From: Gammaproteobacteria bacterium | GTDB lineage: Bacteria > Pseudomonadota > Gammaproteobacteria > Competibacterales > Competibacteraceae | DNA length: 64,000 nucleotides | Direction: 5' to 3' | Assembly: GCA_024235095.1 (NCBI GenBank) | Contig: JACKNC010000001.1 | Span: 2,422,501-2,486,500, forward strand | In this document: one piece after another, positions 39,329 to 49,400 of the stretch | How the letters are laid out: every line of letters begins with the position of its first letter | Position numbering within the stretch: the first letter of the stretch is position 1 | Made by a program: the position numbers and the translations under genes | Notes under the pieces: model-generated | What the model saw: only the letters and a program-made list of their open reading frames with translations | What the model was told of the DNA's origin: nothing | Database searches by the model: none

Positions 39329-40255
39329 ATGACTACCACAGCCCTGACCCTGCGTGATTTACGCAAAACCTACGCGAACGGCTTTGAAGCGTTGTGCGGC
39401 ATTGATCTCGATGTTGCAGAAGGGGAATTTTTCGCCCTGCTCGGTCCGAACGGCGCTGGCAAATCCACCACGATTGGCATCATCTGCTCCCTAGTGCGCA
39501 AGACGGAAGGAACGGCGCAGGTGTTTGGCCATGATCTTGACCGCGAACTGTCCGCGGCGAAACGCTGTATTGGCCTGGTGCCACAGGAGTTTAATTTCAA
39601 TCAGTTCGAGCCAGTCGCCGAGATCGTGATTAATCAGGCTGGCTACTATGGCCTGCCTCGTGAACTGGCCCGCCAGCGCGCTGAGACCTATCTCAAGCAA
39701 CTGGGTTTGTGGGACAAGCGCCGGCAGATGGCGCGCGAGCTATCCGGCGGCATGAAGCGGCGGCTAATGATCGCCCGGGCGCTGGTGCATGAACCAAAAT
39801 TGCTGATTCTGGACGAACCAACCGCCGGGGTGGATATCGAAATCCGCCGCTCGATGTGGGAGTTTCTGCGAGAGATCAATCGTCGCGGAGTGACGATTAT
39901 TCTGACGACGCATTATCTGGAAGAGGCGGAAAGCCTGTGCCGCCATATTGCGATCATCGACCGGGGCCGGATTATCGAAAATACCCGAATGCAGACCTTG
40001 CTGAATCGGTTGCATCTGGAAACCTTCGTGCTTAATCTTCACCAGCCGCTGACTGAAATACTCGATGTTCCCGGTTATCCGCTGCGCTGGCTGGACGAAC
40101 TGACTTTGGAAGTCGATGTAGCCAGAGAACGTGGCATTAATGCGCTGTTTCAGCAACTCTCGGCGCGAGGCATCGAGGTATTAAGCTTGCGCAACAAAGC
40201 GAATCGACTGGAGGAGTTGTTTTTGCGATTGGTCGACAAGACGCAACCTGAATAA
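39329..40255 (+). CDS. ABC transporter ATP-binding protein, YadG-like
   Basis: 308-residue ABC ATPase: Walker A GPNGAGKST (about 44-52), signature LSGGMKRRL (about 138-146), Walker B LLILDEPTAGVD and the H-loop TTHYLEEAE. It is closest in appearance to YadG, which works with the membrane protein YadH. No permease gene is next to it here: a regulator on the other strand follows, so the partner must be elsewhere or lost. The frame is open from 39311; I use the ATG giving MTTTALTLRDLRKTY. Confidence 0.86.
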   Translation: MTTTALTLRDLRKTYANGFEALCGIDLDVAEGEFFALLGPNGAGKSTTIGIICSLVRKTEGTAQVFGHDLDRELSAAKRCIGLVPQEFNFNQFEPVAEIVINQAGYYGLPRELARQRAETYLKQLGLWDKRRQMARELSGGMKRRLMIARALVHEPKLLILDEPTAGVDIEIRRSMWEFLREINRRGVTIILTTHYLEEAESLCRHIAIIDRGRIIENTRMQTLLNRLHLETFVLNLHQPLTEILDVPGYPLRWLDELTLEVDVARERGINALFQQLSARGIEVLSLRNKANRLEELFLRLVDKTQPE

Positions 40256-40259
40256 AAAG

Positions 40260-40338
40260 CCATAGCCTGGAAAAAGCGCAGTGAAATCCCGAAGAAGCCT
40301 GGATTCCACGGCCTAGCTGCTAAACACCCAGGCTATGG
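40260..40338. repeat. Inverted repeat after the ABC ATPase gene
   Basis: CCATAGCCTGG (40260-40270) and CCAGGCTATGG (40328-40338) are perfect 11-base complements 57 bases apart, and a related AGCCTGGATT lies between them. It starts 5 bases after the stop codon. It could be a transcription-end structure or a small repeat element. No T run follows. Confidence 0.5.
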
Positions 40339-40371
40339 AGTGTGGTTTGCACGGAGGGATTATCAGGAAAT

Positions 40372-40722
40372 TCAGCACTCATTGTTGCGAATTTTAATCA
40401 CCAACGTCGTCAATTGTTCATCCGGGACATCACTCAGACAACGGATCAATTCAGCGAACAGGATTGGCCTGCTCGTAATGATTTCACAGACATCCGACGC
40501 AACCTTGCCCGCCAACCCCAGCAAAAAATCGGCATCTTCTCCCAATTCCACCGCCAGGCGCCGAATCGCCTGCTCCGATGGCGGCGGCGTATCGCCGCGT
40601 TCGATCCTGCTGAGATAAGCGGGTTCCATACCGACTCTCAAAGCAATTTGTCGTATTGAATAGCGTTTGCTGACTCTGCGATGGCGCTCGCGAAGCTGCC
40701 GGGCATACATTCCAAAGACCAT
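40372..40722 (-). CDS. Xre-family transcriptional regulator
   Basis: 116-residue protein with an N-terminal Cro/C1-type helix-turn-helix (about 9-65): YSIRQIALRVGMEPAYLSRIERGDTPPPSEQAIRRLA. The C-terminal half resembles the ligand or dimerisation tail found in small phage-like regulators. Targets are unknown. A likely promoter lies in the AT-rich gap upstream (40723-41001). Confidence 0.85.
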   Translation of the reverse strand: MVFGMYARQLRERHRRVSKRYSIRQIALRVGMEPAYLSRIERGDTPPPSEQAIRRLAVELGEDADFLLGLAGKVASDVCEIITSRPILFAELIRCLSDVPDEQLTTLVIKIRNNEC

Positions 40723-41001
40723 AGCCTCACCTTTGAATTATCAGTATTATTATGCGCTTAGATAACGGTTTGCACTCAAACCGGAAATCATTTACTGCTC
40801 AGCGCTTAATCAGCAAAATCCAGGCCATGGGGCTTTTTGAGGTCTTTTATCCTTATTAACCAAGTGGGGATCAATCAGATTTTAAAAAAACAAAAACATA
40901 TCTAATATTTATTAATTGTAAATAACAAAAAACAAATAAATGAATATTTCAATTTGAAACAGAGCAATTTCATTACGTTTCATTTTGAAACGCGCCAACC
41001 T
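40723..41001. other. AT-rich intergenic region with two TTTCA/TGAAA dyads
   Basis: A 279-base gap between the Xre gene start and the end of the NtrC-type gene. It holds two close palindromes, TTTCAATTTGAAA (40947-40959) and CGTTTCATTTTGAAACG (40976-40992). The second lies 9 bases beyond the regulator's stop and could act as a transcript-end hairpin. No gene is visible. Confidence 0.55.
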
Positions 41002-42387
41002 TCAGGCTTCGAGGCCATACTCTTTCAAACGTCGCCACAAAGTCGTGCGGCTCATATTTATATCCCTAGCCACCAAACCCAGATTACCCGCATGAAGCTT
41101 AAGAAGACGCCTAATTTCGTTGCGTTCCCGGATTTCTAGTGTTGATAGATCTTCTGGTCGATTAATTGAGACCGGTAACCATTCACCTACTCCAATTTGC
41201 GTTCCAGTACTTAAAATCAAGGCCCTTTCAATCAGATTTTCCAGCTCTCGCACATTACCAGGAAAATCATAGCAACATAGTCTTTGTAAGGCATCTTCAC
41301 TAAAGTTTTTAATCTGATTATTAAGCTTATGGCTATATTTTTTCAGAAAATAATCAGCCAATAGTGGAATGTCATCGATGCGTTCTCGTAAAGGAGGAAT
41401 GTGTATCGGAAAGACATTAATTCTATAATAAAGATCAGAACGAAATTTTCCTTTCTGCACTTCATCTTGTATATCCTTATTCGTAGCGGTAATGATTCTG
41501 ACATTAGCCTGTCGATACTCACCCTCACCTAACCGGCGATACCAGCCTTCCTGTAAAACCTGTAACAATTTTACTTGTAACTCTGGACTCATTTCGCTAA
41601 TTTCATCCAATAAAATAGTTCCTCCCTCGGCAATTTCAAACAACCCTTGCTGGTTATTAGTGGCGCCAGTAAAAGCTCCTTTTCGATGACCGAAAAGTTC
41701 GCTTTCTAAAAGCGTTTCAGGAATCGTTCCACAATTCTGTTCGATAAACAGTTTATTCTTACGTGGTCCATGATGATGAATATAGCGAGCAATTAATGTC
41801 TTTCCTGTACCTGTTTCACCTGTTAATAGAATAGAGATTGAATTATTGATGACTTTGTTAATTACTCCCATCACCTCTTTCATTATAAGGCTCTGACAAA
41901 TAATATCGGAAAATTGTAAATTTTTGACAACTTCTTTTTTGAGAAAAGTATTCTCGTTTTGCAAGCGCTTGTTAGCAATTTTTAAATCTTTAACCAATTG
42001 TTGATTTTTCATAACCAACTCATAATTTTCCACTGCTCTTTTAACAACTATTTTTAGCTCATGACGTTCCCAAGGTTTAGTAATATATTGATATATATGA
42101 CCTCTATTGATTGCTTGCACAAGCGCAGTCGTATCAGTATACCCTGTTAATATAATGCGTATAATGTACGGATTGATTTCAATAACTTTTTGAAGAAACT
42201 CTACGCCTGTCATTTCTGGCATGCGCTGATCAGCAATCACCACTGCAATATCTTGCTTTCCCAGAATATCCAGCGCTTCGGATCCGCTAGGTGCGGTGAA
42301 AACCTCATAATCATCCTCAAAGGTTAGAGTGAGACTCCGTAGAATTTCTTTCTCATCATCAACAATTAACAATTCATGACGTTTCAT
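41002..42387 (-). CDS. Sigma-54-dependent response regulator, NtrC family
   Basis: 461-residue activator: receiver domain (about 1-120) with the phospho-acceptor Asp in VVIADQRMPEMTG and the Lys in YITKPW, a coiled linker, an AAA+ domain with Walker A GETGTGKT and the sigma-54-contacting GAFTGA loop, and a C-terminal Fis-type helix-turn-helix (LGLVARDINMSRTTLWRRLKEYGL). It follows the upstream kinase gene by 2 bases, so the kinase at 42390-44114 is the obvious partner. Its targets should have sigma-54 promoters. Codon use is AT-richer than in the flanking genes. Confidence 0.94.
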   Translation of the reverse strand: MKRHELLIVDDEKEILRSLTLTFEDDYEVFTAPSGSEALDILGKQDIAVVIADQRMPEMTGVEFLQKVIEINPYIIRIILTGYTDTTALVQAINRGHIYQYITKPWERHELKIVVKRAVENYELVMKNQQLVKDLKIANKRLQNENTFLKKEVVKNLQFSDIICQSLIMKEVMGVINKVINNSISILLTGETGTGKTLIARYIHHHGPRKNKLFIEQNCGTIPETLLESELFGHRKGAFTGATNNQQGLFEIAEGGTILLDEISEMSPELQVKLLQVLQEGWYRRLGEGEYRQANVRIITATNKDIQDEVQKGKFRSDLYYRINVFPIHIPPLRERIDDIPLLADYFLKKYSHKLNNQIKNFSEDALQRLCCYDFPGNVRELENLIERALILSTGTQIGVGEWLPVSINRPEDLSTLEIRERNEIRRLLKLHAGNLGLVARDINMSRTTLWRRLKEYGLEA

Positions 42388-42389
42388 AT

Positions 42390-44114
42390 TTATATCCTCA
42401 ACAAATGAACAGGCAATTCAACAGTAAATTCAGTACCATAATCAATTTCACTCCTGACATAAATGGCTCCACCATGCTCTTTGATAATACCATAAACAAT
42501 GCTAAGGCCTAATCCAGTGCCCATACCTACAGGTTTAGTAGTGAAAAAAGGGTCAAATATTCGGTTTAAATTATCTTGTGAAATACCAACTCCATTATCT
42601 TTAATAATAATTTTAACCGATTCGCTATCTGATTCCGTTCGAATCCAGACGTCGCCTTTATCTGGAATTGACTGAATAGCATTCTGAAGCAGATTCATGA
42701 AAACCTGATTGATTTGACTTGGATGACATTCAATTAAAGGTAAATTATCATAATCACGGTGAATCTTGATTCGATCGCGGTATTGCTTCGTAAGAAAGTT
42801 CAAAGTAGATTCAATTCCATCCCGCAACTGGGTTGGCATAAAACCAATATCATCAGTCCTTGAAAAGCTCCGTAAATCCAATACAATCTTTTTAACCCTT
42901 TCAGTACCCTCTAGACAACTGGCAATTAATTCTCTCAAAGTCTTTAAAATTTTCTCAAAACTGAAAAGATTTTCATGTTTATCAATATGGCAGTAAATTT
43001 GATTTTCGGAAGAATTGGCTTTTGCCTGGCAGGCAAAATTAACTAAACGTTCAACATACTCTTCAATGAATTCCAGGTTGCTATAAACGTAGCTAATCGG
43101 ATTATTCAGCTCATGAGCGACGCCCGCCATCAACAGACCCAGCGAAGCCATTTTCTCTGAGTGAATGAGTTGTTGGTGAGCGTGCGCTAATTCCTGATAA
43201 GCTACTTCGAGTTGCTGATGACGTTGATGCAATTCTACATTCGCTGCGGAAAGATCATGTTCAGCTCTATTACGTTCCCTAAGTTCTCGATTCAATCCCT
43301 GTTGATGCTGTTCAATAACGCCGAGCATTGTATCAACGCCTTGCGCGAGCAAGCCAATCTCATCATGGCGATCCATCCCAGCACGATGAGTATAATTTCG
43401 TTTTTCCGACACAACACGCATCAGATCAGTTAATTCGAACAAAGGCTGGGTTATTATTCGTTGCAAGCGATTTATTAGTAACATAGCTACTGTTAGTGCA
43501 ATCAATGAAATTGACATAATAACGCCAATGAATTCCATCAATCGCTTATAAAGCATATCAAAACTGACCTGTAGATTAATTATAGCAACGGATTGGTTTG
43601 GCAAGCGAAAAGGTTCAAACAACTCAAGTTGTCGCCAACCAAAATCATAAGCATGTGATTTTAATGATGATTTTGATGAGGCTTTGGCAGTGAAAAAATC
43701 GTGACTTAATATCGGTGTAAAATCATGGCTAGACACTGATAAATCGGATAGAGAATCACCGTTATCAGTAACATTATGAGTTCTGTGATAAGATGCAAAT
43801 AGCTTATTATCAGGAAGATAAAGCGTTGCTGAAATAATGGCAGGATTAAAACGCAAGCTTTGTAAAAGCTCCTCAGCGGTTTTTTTGTCTTCAAAAATCA
43901 AAGCAGCGCTGCTGTTCTCGCCCAATATATGAGCCATTACCCGCGCATCACGCAACAACTGTTGCCGGTAGGAAAAAAACTCATGAGCGCTTAAAATAAA
44001 AATAATCAAGAATAAGACGATACTCATCGAAATAAATTGAGTGAGACAAAATTTTTTCTTGATTGGAAGATCGTTAAACCATAGAATAATCGACTGGATG
44101 ATCCTGTTTTTCAT
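42390..44114 (-). CDS. Sensor histidine kinase with CHASE8-like periplasmic domain
   Basis: 574-residue membrane kinase: a first membrane span (about 25-47), a periplasmic region beginning RQQLLRDARVMAHILGENSSAALIFEDKKTAEELLQSL (CHASE8-type), a second span near 200-225, HAMP, a coiled coil, a HisKA-like segment with GVAHELNNP (phospho-His), and an ATPase domain with NGVGI and GTGLGLSI. The kinase half is very similar to that of the next gene upstream, while the sensor part is unrelated. GAGAGGATC precedes the ATG. Confidence 0.92.
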   Translation of the reverse strand: MKNRIIQSIILWFNDLPIKKKFCLTQFISMSIVLFLIIFILSAHEFFSYRQQLLRDARVMAHILGENSSAALIFEDKKTAEELLQSLRFNPAIISATLYLPDNKLFASYHRTHNVTDNGDSLSDLSVSSHDFTPILSHDFFTAKASSKSSLKSHAYDFGWRQLELFEPFRLPNQSVAIINLQVSFDMLYKRLMEFIGVIMSISLIALTVAMLLINRLQRIITQPLFELTDLMRVVSEKRNYTHRAGMDRHDEIGLLAQGVDTMLGVIEQHQQGLNRELRERNRAEHDLSAANVELHQRHQQLEVAYQELAHAHQQLIHSEKMASLGLLMAGVAHELNNPISYVYSNLEFIEEYVERLVNFACQAKANSSENQIYCHIDKHENLFSFEKILKTLRELIASCLEGTERVKKIVLDLRSFSRTDDIGFMPTQLRDGIESTLNFLTKQYRDRIKIHRDYDNLPLIECHPSQINQVFMNLLQNAIQSIPDKGDVWIRTESDSESVKIIIKDNGVGISQDNLNRIFDPFFTTKPVGMGTGLGLSIVYGIIKEHGGAIYVRSEIDYGTEFTVELPVHLLRI

Positions 44115-44128
44115 TGGATCCTCTCAAA

Positions 44129-46180
44129 CTAATGATGTACAGGTAATTTAATAGTAAATTCAGCACCTTTGCCTACTGCATTCGTAACATCGATTCGTCC
44201 GCCATGTTTTTGAATAATACCAAAGGAGATGCTAAGTCCTAATCCTGTTCCAGAACCTATTTTTTTAGTAGTAAAGAAAGGATCAAAAATTTTTTCTAAA
44301 TGTGCTTTTGGAATGCCTACGCCATTATCCTTAATCACCACACTCACCCAGTCATTATCGAAGCAGGTCTTAATCCAAACATCTCCATGATCGGGAATGG
44401 CTTGAATTGCATTTTGCAGTAGATTCATGAATACTTGATTGATTTGACCCGGATAACATTCCACTAGAGGCAAATAACCATAATTGCGGTGAATAGTAAT
44501 TCGATTACAGTACTGTTTAACAAGTAGATTCAGCGTAGATTCCAAGCCTTGGTGCAAGTCGGCTAATACAAGATCAATGTCGTCAGTACGTGAAAATATT
44601 TGCAAATCCAGTACGATTTTCCTGACTCTTTCCGTACCCCCTTTGCAACTGGCAATTAGTTCCCGCAAGGTTTCAAAAATCGTTTCAAAGCGCAGTATTT
44701 CTCTACAATTATCGCTCGATGAATCAATAACGCCTTCCAGTACATTAGCTTTTGAATATACCTTGCAGACTCGCACCAGACGCTCGGTATAGTCCTCGAT
44801 AAATTCGAGATTGCTGTTGATATAACTGATCGGATTATTTAATTCATGGGCGACACCGGCTACTAATAAACCCAATGAAGCCATCTTCTCTGAATGAACC
44901 AATTGCTGCTGAGTCTGCGCCAGATCCTGATAAGCGGTTTCCAATTGCTGATGATGATGCATTAATTCCTGGTGTGCGATGTGAAGCTCCTGGGTGCGCT
45001 CATTCACTTTGATTTCCAGATCATGATTCATGGCTTCCAAAAAACGGCGATGTTCGTGTTCGGCTCTCAGTGTCCGAATCAGTAAATGGCCGCTGTAAAT
45101 TAATATGAGGCTCAAAATAACCGAGAAAACAGGAAGCCAAAGGTTCATATTTGCAAAAATGACTTCAATAATGATGATGGATAATCCGATCAGAGCCGTT
45201 ATAGCAATCAAGGCAACGACTGGCGTGAGTCTTATAATAAGCAAACTTGATGCCAGTGAAAAACTCAACAGTAGAACCCACTGTCCCAACCGGCTGGGGA
45301 CGTCGATGAATTGATCTTCCAGCATATTGCTTATGATCGTGGCTTGTATCTCGACTCCGGCAACCGGCTTTCCATGCACCCAGGAAAATGGCGTAAGGAA
45401 TAGATCGCCTGATAGATGCTCCGGCGTTGGAGAGGCTTCCAGCGAAAGACCGACCAGTACGATCTGGTCAGTGAAAATCCCTGGTGGCAACAAGTGTTCA
45501 TCGTCGAGCGCTTGATAGTAGGATACCGTCCTGATCGTCCTTTTCGGTCCCAAATGATTGATCACGCGTTCAGTTTCGCTCCCTATTGCCTCCTCTTGTA
45601 AAGACCGGGGAATAGATTTCGATTCCAGAAAATATCGAATCACTTGCTGGGCAAAAGACGGTTGATCCCATGCCCGTAACCGCACCCGGCGGACCACGCC
45701 ATCGGCGTCCAGATTGATAAACGGACTACCTACGGCGGTGATCTCCCGAAAGGCAGGAAGCGGATCAACCTGGAGGATATGACGAAACTGCGGGTCGTTG
45801 ATCACTGAAACCGTGTTGACCAGCACAACGTTACCCGCTTCGCGCAGCGCTTGCGCCAGTGCCTGGTCTTCGGTGGGTTCCGAGGGTTCGCTAAATAGAA
45901 TATCTAAGCCGATGACTTTGGCGCCAGCCTGTTTCAGCTGCCGGATTAACTGGGCGTGCAGGCGGCGTGGCCACGGCCATTGCTGGCCAATTTGCGCCAT
46001 GGAGGGTTCGTCAATGGCGACGATGATGATGTTTTGCGGCGAAGGCAGCGGGCCACGCAGGGTGAACAGCAGATCGAGTCCTTTCAGTTCCAGGAAGGCG
46101 AAAAAGGACAGGTTGGCGAGGAGGAGAGTGAGTCCAAAGGCGATAACAGCAACCAGTATCGCTGTCAGAAGGCGAGCCAT
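44129..46180 (-). CDS. CHASE2-domain sensor histidine kinase
   Basis: 683-residue kinase. After an N-terminal membrane span comes a CHASE2 domain (about 30-290: IIIVAIDEPSMAQIGQQWPWPR; DILFSEPS), then three closely spaced membrane spans (about 300-375), a coiled coil, GVAHELNNP with the phospho-His, and an ATPase domain (NGVGIP; GSGTGLGLSI). It forms a run with the next kinase and the NtrC-type regulator, so both kinases may feed one regulator. The frame is open to a TTG at 46192; the ATG at 46180 is used. Confidence 0.9.
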   Translation of the reverse strand: MARLLTAILVAVIAFGLTLLLANLSFFAFLELKGLDLLFTLRGPLPSPQNIIIVAIDEPSMAQIGQQWPWPRRLHAQLIRQLKQAGAKVIGLDILFSEPSEPTEDQALAQALREAGNVVLVNTVSVINDPQFRHILQVDPLPAFREITAVGSPFINLDADGVVRRVRLRAWDQPSFAQQVIRYFLESKSIPRSLQEEAIGSETERVINHLGPKRTIRTVSYYQALDDEHLLPPGIFTDQIVLVGLSLEASPTPEHLSGDLFLTPFSWVHGKPVAGVEIQATIISNMLEDQFIDVPSRLGQWVLLLSFSLASSLLIIRLTPVVALIAITALIGLSIIIIEVIFANMNLWLPVFSVILSLILIYSGHLLIRTLRAEHEHRRFLEAMNHDLEIKVNERTQELHIAHQELMHHHQQLETAYQDLAQTQQQLVHSEKMASLGLLVAGVAHELNNPISYINSNLEFIEDYTERLVRVCKVYSKANVLEGVIDSSSDNCREILRFETIFETLRELIASCKGGTERVRKIVLDLQIFSRTDDIDLVLADLHQGLESTLNLLVKQYCNRITIHRNYGYLPLVECYPGQINQVFMNLLQNAIQAIPDHGDVWIKTCFDNDWVSVVIKDNGVGIPKAHLEKIFDPFFTTKKIGSGTGLGLSISFGIIQKHGGRIDVTNAVGKGAEFTIKLPVHH

Positions 46181-46209
46181 TGGACTCGGCAAATGAATCA
46201 GGTTTTAAC

Positions 46210-46446
46210 TCAATTCGGACAAGGGTCTATCCATACCCATTTACCGCCATAAAATACCCAACATCCGGCTTGTGGCTGATTTTCAGCAGCAGCTACCTTT
46301 AAAAAGGCTTCCCCGGCGACGACTGATTGAGGATCAATTTTTACGACTTTGACCCTTCCCTGCTCATCCGAGATCACCACTAAAACCGTATTCGGTTCAA
46401 CATTATCTAGTGCTTCAACCGGCACTTCAACACCTGTCAGACTCAT
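46210..46446 (-). CDS. Small protein of unknown function
   Basis: 78-residue protein with no recognised domain. It is acidic in the first half (VEVPVEALDNVEPNTVLVVISDEQGRVKV) and ends in a Trp- and Cys-containing tail (CWVFYGGKWVWIDPCPN). No signal peptide is seen. A good GAGGAG site precedes the ATG, which supports expression. It lies between the FecR-TPR-barrel gene (22 bases) and the CHASE2 kinase on the same strand, so it probably belongs to that unit. Confidence 0.6.
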   Translation of the reverse strand: MSLTGVEVPVEALDNVEPNTVLVVISDEQGRVKVVKIDPQSVVAGEAFLKVAAAENQPQAGCWVFYGGKWVWIDPCPN

Positions 46447-46468
46447 CCGATTTTCTCCTCGTACAGAA

Positions 46469-49400
46469 TTAGAAATTGAGAATCAGCCGACCAAACAGCG
46501 TTCGTTCCGGAATAAATCGAGGATTAGCCGTCTGGTCAGCCGTTATAAAACTATAATCCTGGAAATGAAACTGTTTATCGAACAGGTTTCTCGCTTCCAG
46601 AGCGATAATGCCACGCCGTTTTGGCAAACGATAACCGAATCCGGCATCAACCAGGAAAAAGTTGTCGCTTTGCACAGGTGCAGCGGTCAAGGATTGCGGG
46701 TCAAGAAATTGTACATGCTGATTAACATAAGTCATGCCTAATCCCGCAAAGAAACCTGAAGGTGCAAGGTATTGAATTTTCACAGGTAGCGAAAAGGTTT
46801 TCATTTGAACAGGAATCGAGCTAAATAATTGGCACCGAAAACATTTATCTTCAAACTTTTCATAAAGCCATGACGTAGCAACCGCCCAGCGCAGATTAGG
46901 CGACCAGTATAAATAGGCGCTGTAAAAATGCTGCTGATTGTCATCCATTTCATAGAATTCCGGCACATCCAGCGTACCGAAAGGTGTTTCGTTATTTCGC
47001 CTCAACGCCTCCAGGCCGCCGAACCATTGGCCATTAAACCGGACATCGAGACCAACGCTATAATTTCTTGATACCGTTGCATCTGCAAAATCACTCAACT
47101 GATTGAACCCGGCTACTTGAGTGGGTTCAATAGTCTGATCAACTGCGAATGACCGGGTGACAACTTTAAATGTCGCTGCGCGCAGAGAGATATGGTCATT
47201 GATTGCCCACTGCAAGCCCAGTTTTGGATTCAGCTCGTTCAAATGGGCGCTTGAGCCTTCATAAGATTCGTAGCTCAAACCCACCGTCCAGATAAAAGTA
47301 TCGGGGAAAGCAAGATGCACATAACTATAAGCTATTTGTTGCTCACTGGTGGTGCTGGGCTGTGGAAAACCAAAAAAACTTTCATCGGTTGAGTAACCGC
47401 CAATGCCGGTGACGATATTAAAGCGGTCGGTTTTATGGATGAGTTGAGTTTCCGCTAAATAGCCTTTTTTATTTACTCCAATAGTGATATTAAGATCTGG
47501 AAAACTGCCAGTATCTTGTAAATCGGCGTAGATGACGGAAGCAATTATCTGCGTTTGCGGCGACAGCGCATAATGCGCTCCCACACGGGCGGTTTCCTGC
47601 TCAAAGTCACGGCGCTTGGAAGCGTTGAATGAATCATTAAACGAAAGGGCCATATCACCGGCAAGGGTCTCGCGAGAACGATATTCTGCCTGGAGACTGA
47701 AATCCGGAGTCACCGCCGCCTGGAAGAATAGATTGTAGATGTTGTTTTCCACATCATTATTGGGTCGGTAACCATTGCTCTGATAGTGGAACTGCCCTAG
47801 GCTGTAGGAGAAGCGGTCAGTCAAACCGGACACGATCAACTCATCGCCCCAGGCCTCCTGATTGCCGCCCACGCCGGAAAAGTAAAGTGTGGGCTTTTCG
47901 CGCACAAACAGCGGATTGAATTCAAACAGAGAAGGCGTCAGTGGAGCTGCGGCGGGAAGCAGCAATTTGGTTTCCGCCTGCTGCGGCGAAACCGGGGTGA
48001 TATTGATCGGTTGCAATAGCTGCGCCTGGAGTAGCTCGCTAACCCGGGCCGGTTCAATTCCCGGTAAAGCGGCATAAGAATCGGCCAGCAGACGATGAGC
48101 CGAATAGTTAGTTGGATCAAGGCTGACCGATCGCCAACCTTCCAACAAGCCGAGTTGCGTGAAGCCGACCTCATTGTAAATCCGCCCCAGGGTCGCCGAC
48201 CGCGCCGCCAGATCTTCATCCAGCAGCAACCGAGAACGATAAACGCTTCGCTCGTCATTCAGTTCAATGGATTTCTGCAAGTTCTCGACAGCTTCCACCG
48301 GACGATTAACGCTTTGCAGCCTAATCGCATCGTACAAATAGGGCGTGGGATCGCGCGGGTCGAGTTGTTTAGCGACTTCCAGATATTTTTGCGCCCGCCG
48401 ATCCTGCTTGTTTTCATAGAACGCCTTGCCGAGATAGCTGTTATAGAGCGCGACCTGCGGCTCCAGCAGCGTCGCCTTGCGCATTTCATCGATCGCCGCT
48501 CCGGTTTGATTCCCCCGAAACAGCGCCAATCCCAACCCCAAATGAGGCAGGCCCAGGGTCGAATCCTGGGCGATGGCCGCCTGGAACGCCGCGCGAGCCG
48601 CATTCACCTGGTTGCGCGCCAGTTGCAGAAAACCCCAAACGGTGTTGACCATCGCGTTATCAGGAGCAGCTTGCCGCGCCTGTTCCGCGATGTTTACCGC
48701 GTCTTTCAACCGGCCCATGCCAAACAGCAGACCGCTTTCCTCAATCAGCGCCTGGACATTATGGGGGTCGAGTTCAACCGCCTTACGCGCGGACGCCAGC
48801 GCCCCATCCAGATCGAATTCGGCCTGTTGCACCCAACTCAGACTGAGATACGCCGTGGACGAAGAAGGATTCACAGTCACCGCTTTTTCAGCGTCGGCTC
48901 GTGCTTCAGCCTTACGGTTTTGCGTCAATTCAACCGTGGAACGCAGGCTATAGGCCAGAGCATCGTTAGCATTGAGCGCTAGCGCCCGGTCAATGGCCTG
49001 TCGCGCCGCCGCCACTTCACCGCGCAGCAAATGCTGTTGCGCGGCCTGCAACCAGCGGTTATCTGCCGCGCCACCGATCAGGCGGGGATAGTAAAGCGAC
49101 CATTGCACCGCATCGAGCGGATTGAGCAGCACGATTTTACGTGGCGCTTCCCTGAGTTTTGCATCAGCCTGCTCATTCGCCGCGACCAGGACGCTGCCCT
49201 GGGGATTGCTGAATTCCACCAGGCCATTGACCACCGTCAACCGGGCGGTATCGTCGAAACCTACCGCCAGATTGAATTCGGTGCCGCGAATAGTGGCGGT
49301 CGCCGCCACAGTTTGCACTTCCAGCGGCTCGCCGCTGTTGCGCACCCAAACTTCGCCGTTTAACACTCGCAGAATACTTTGCAGCGCCTGGATAGCAGTC

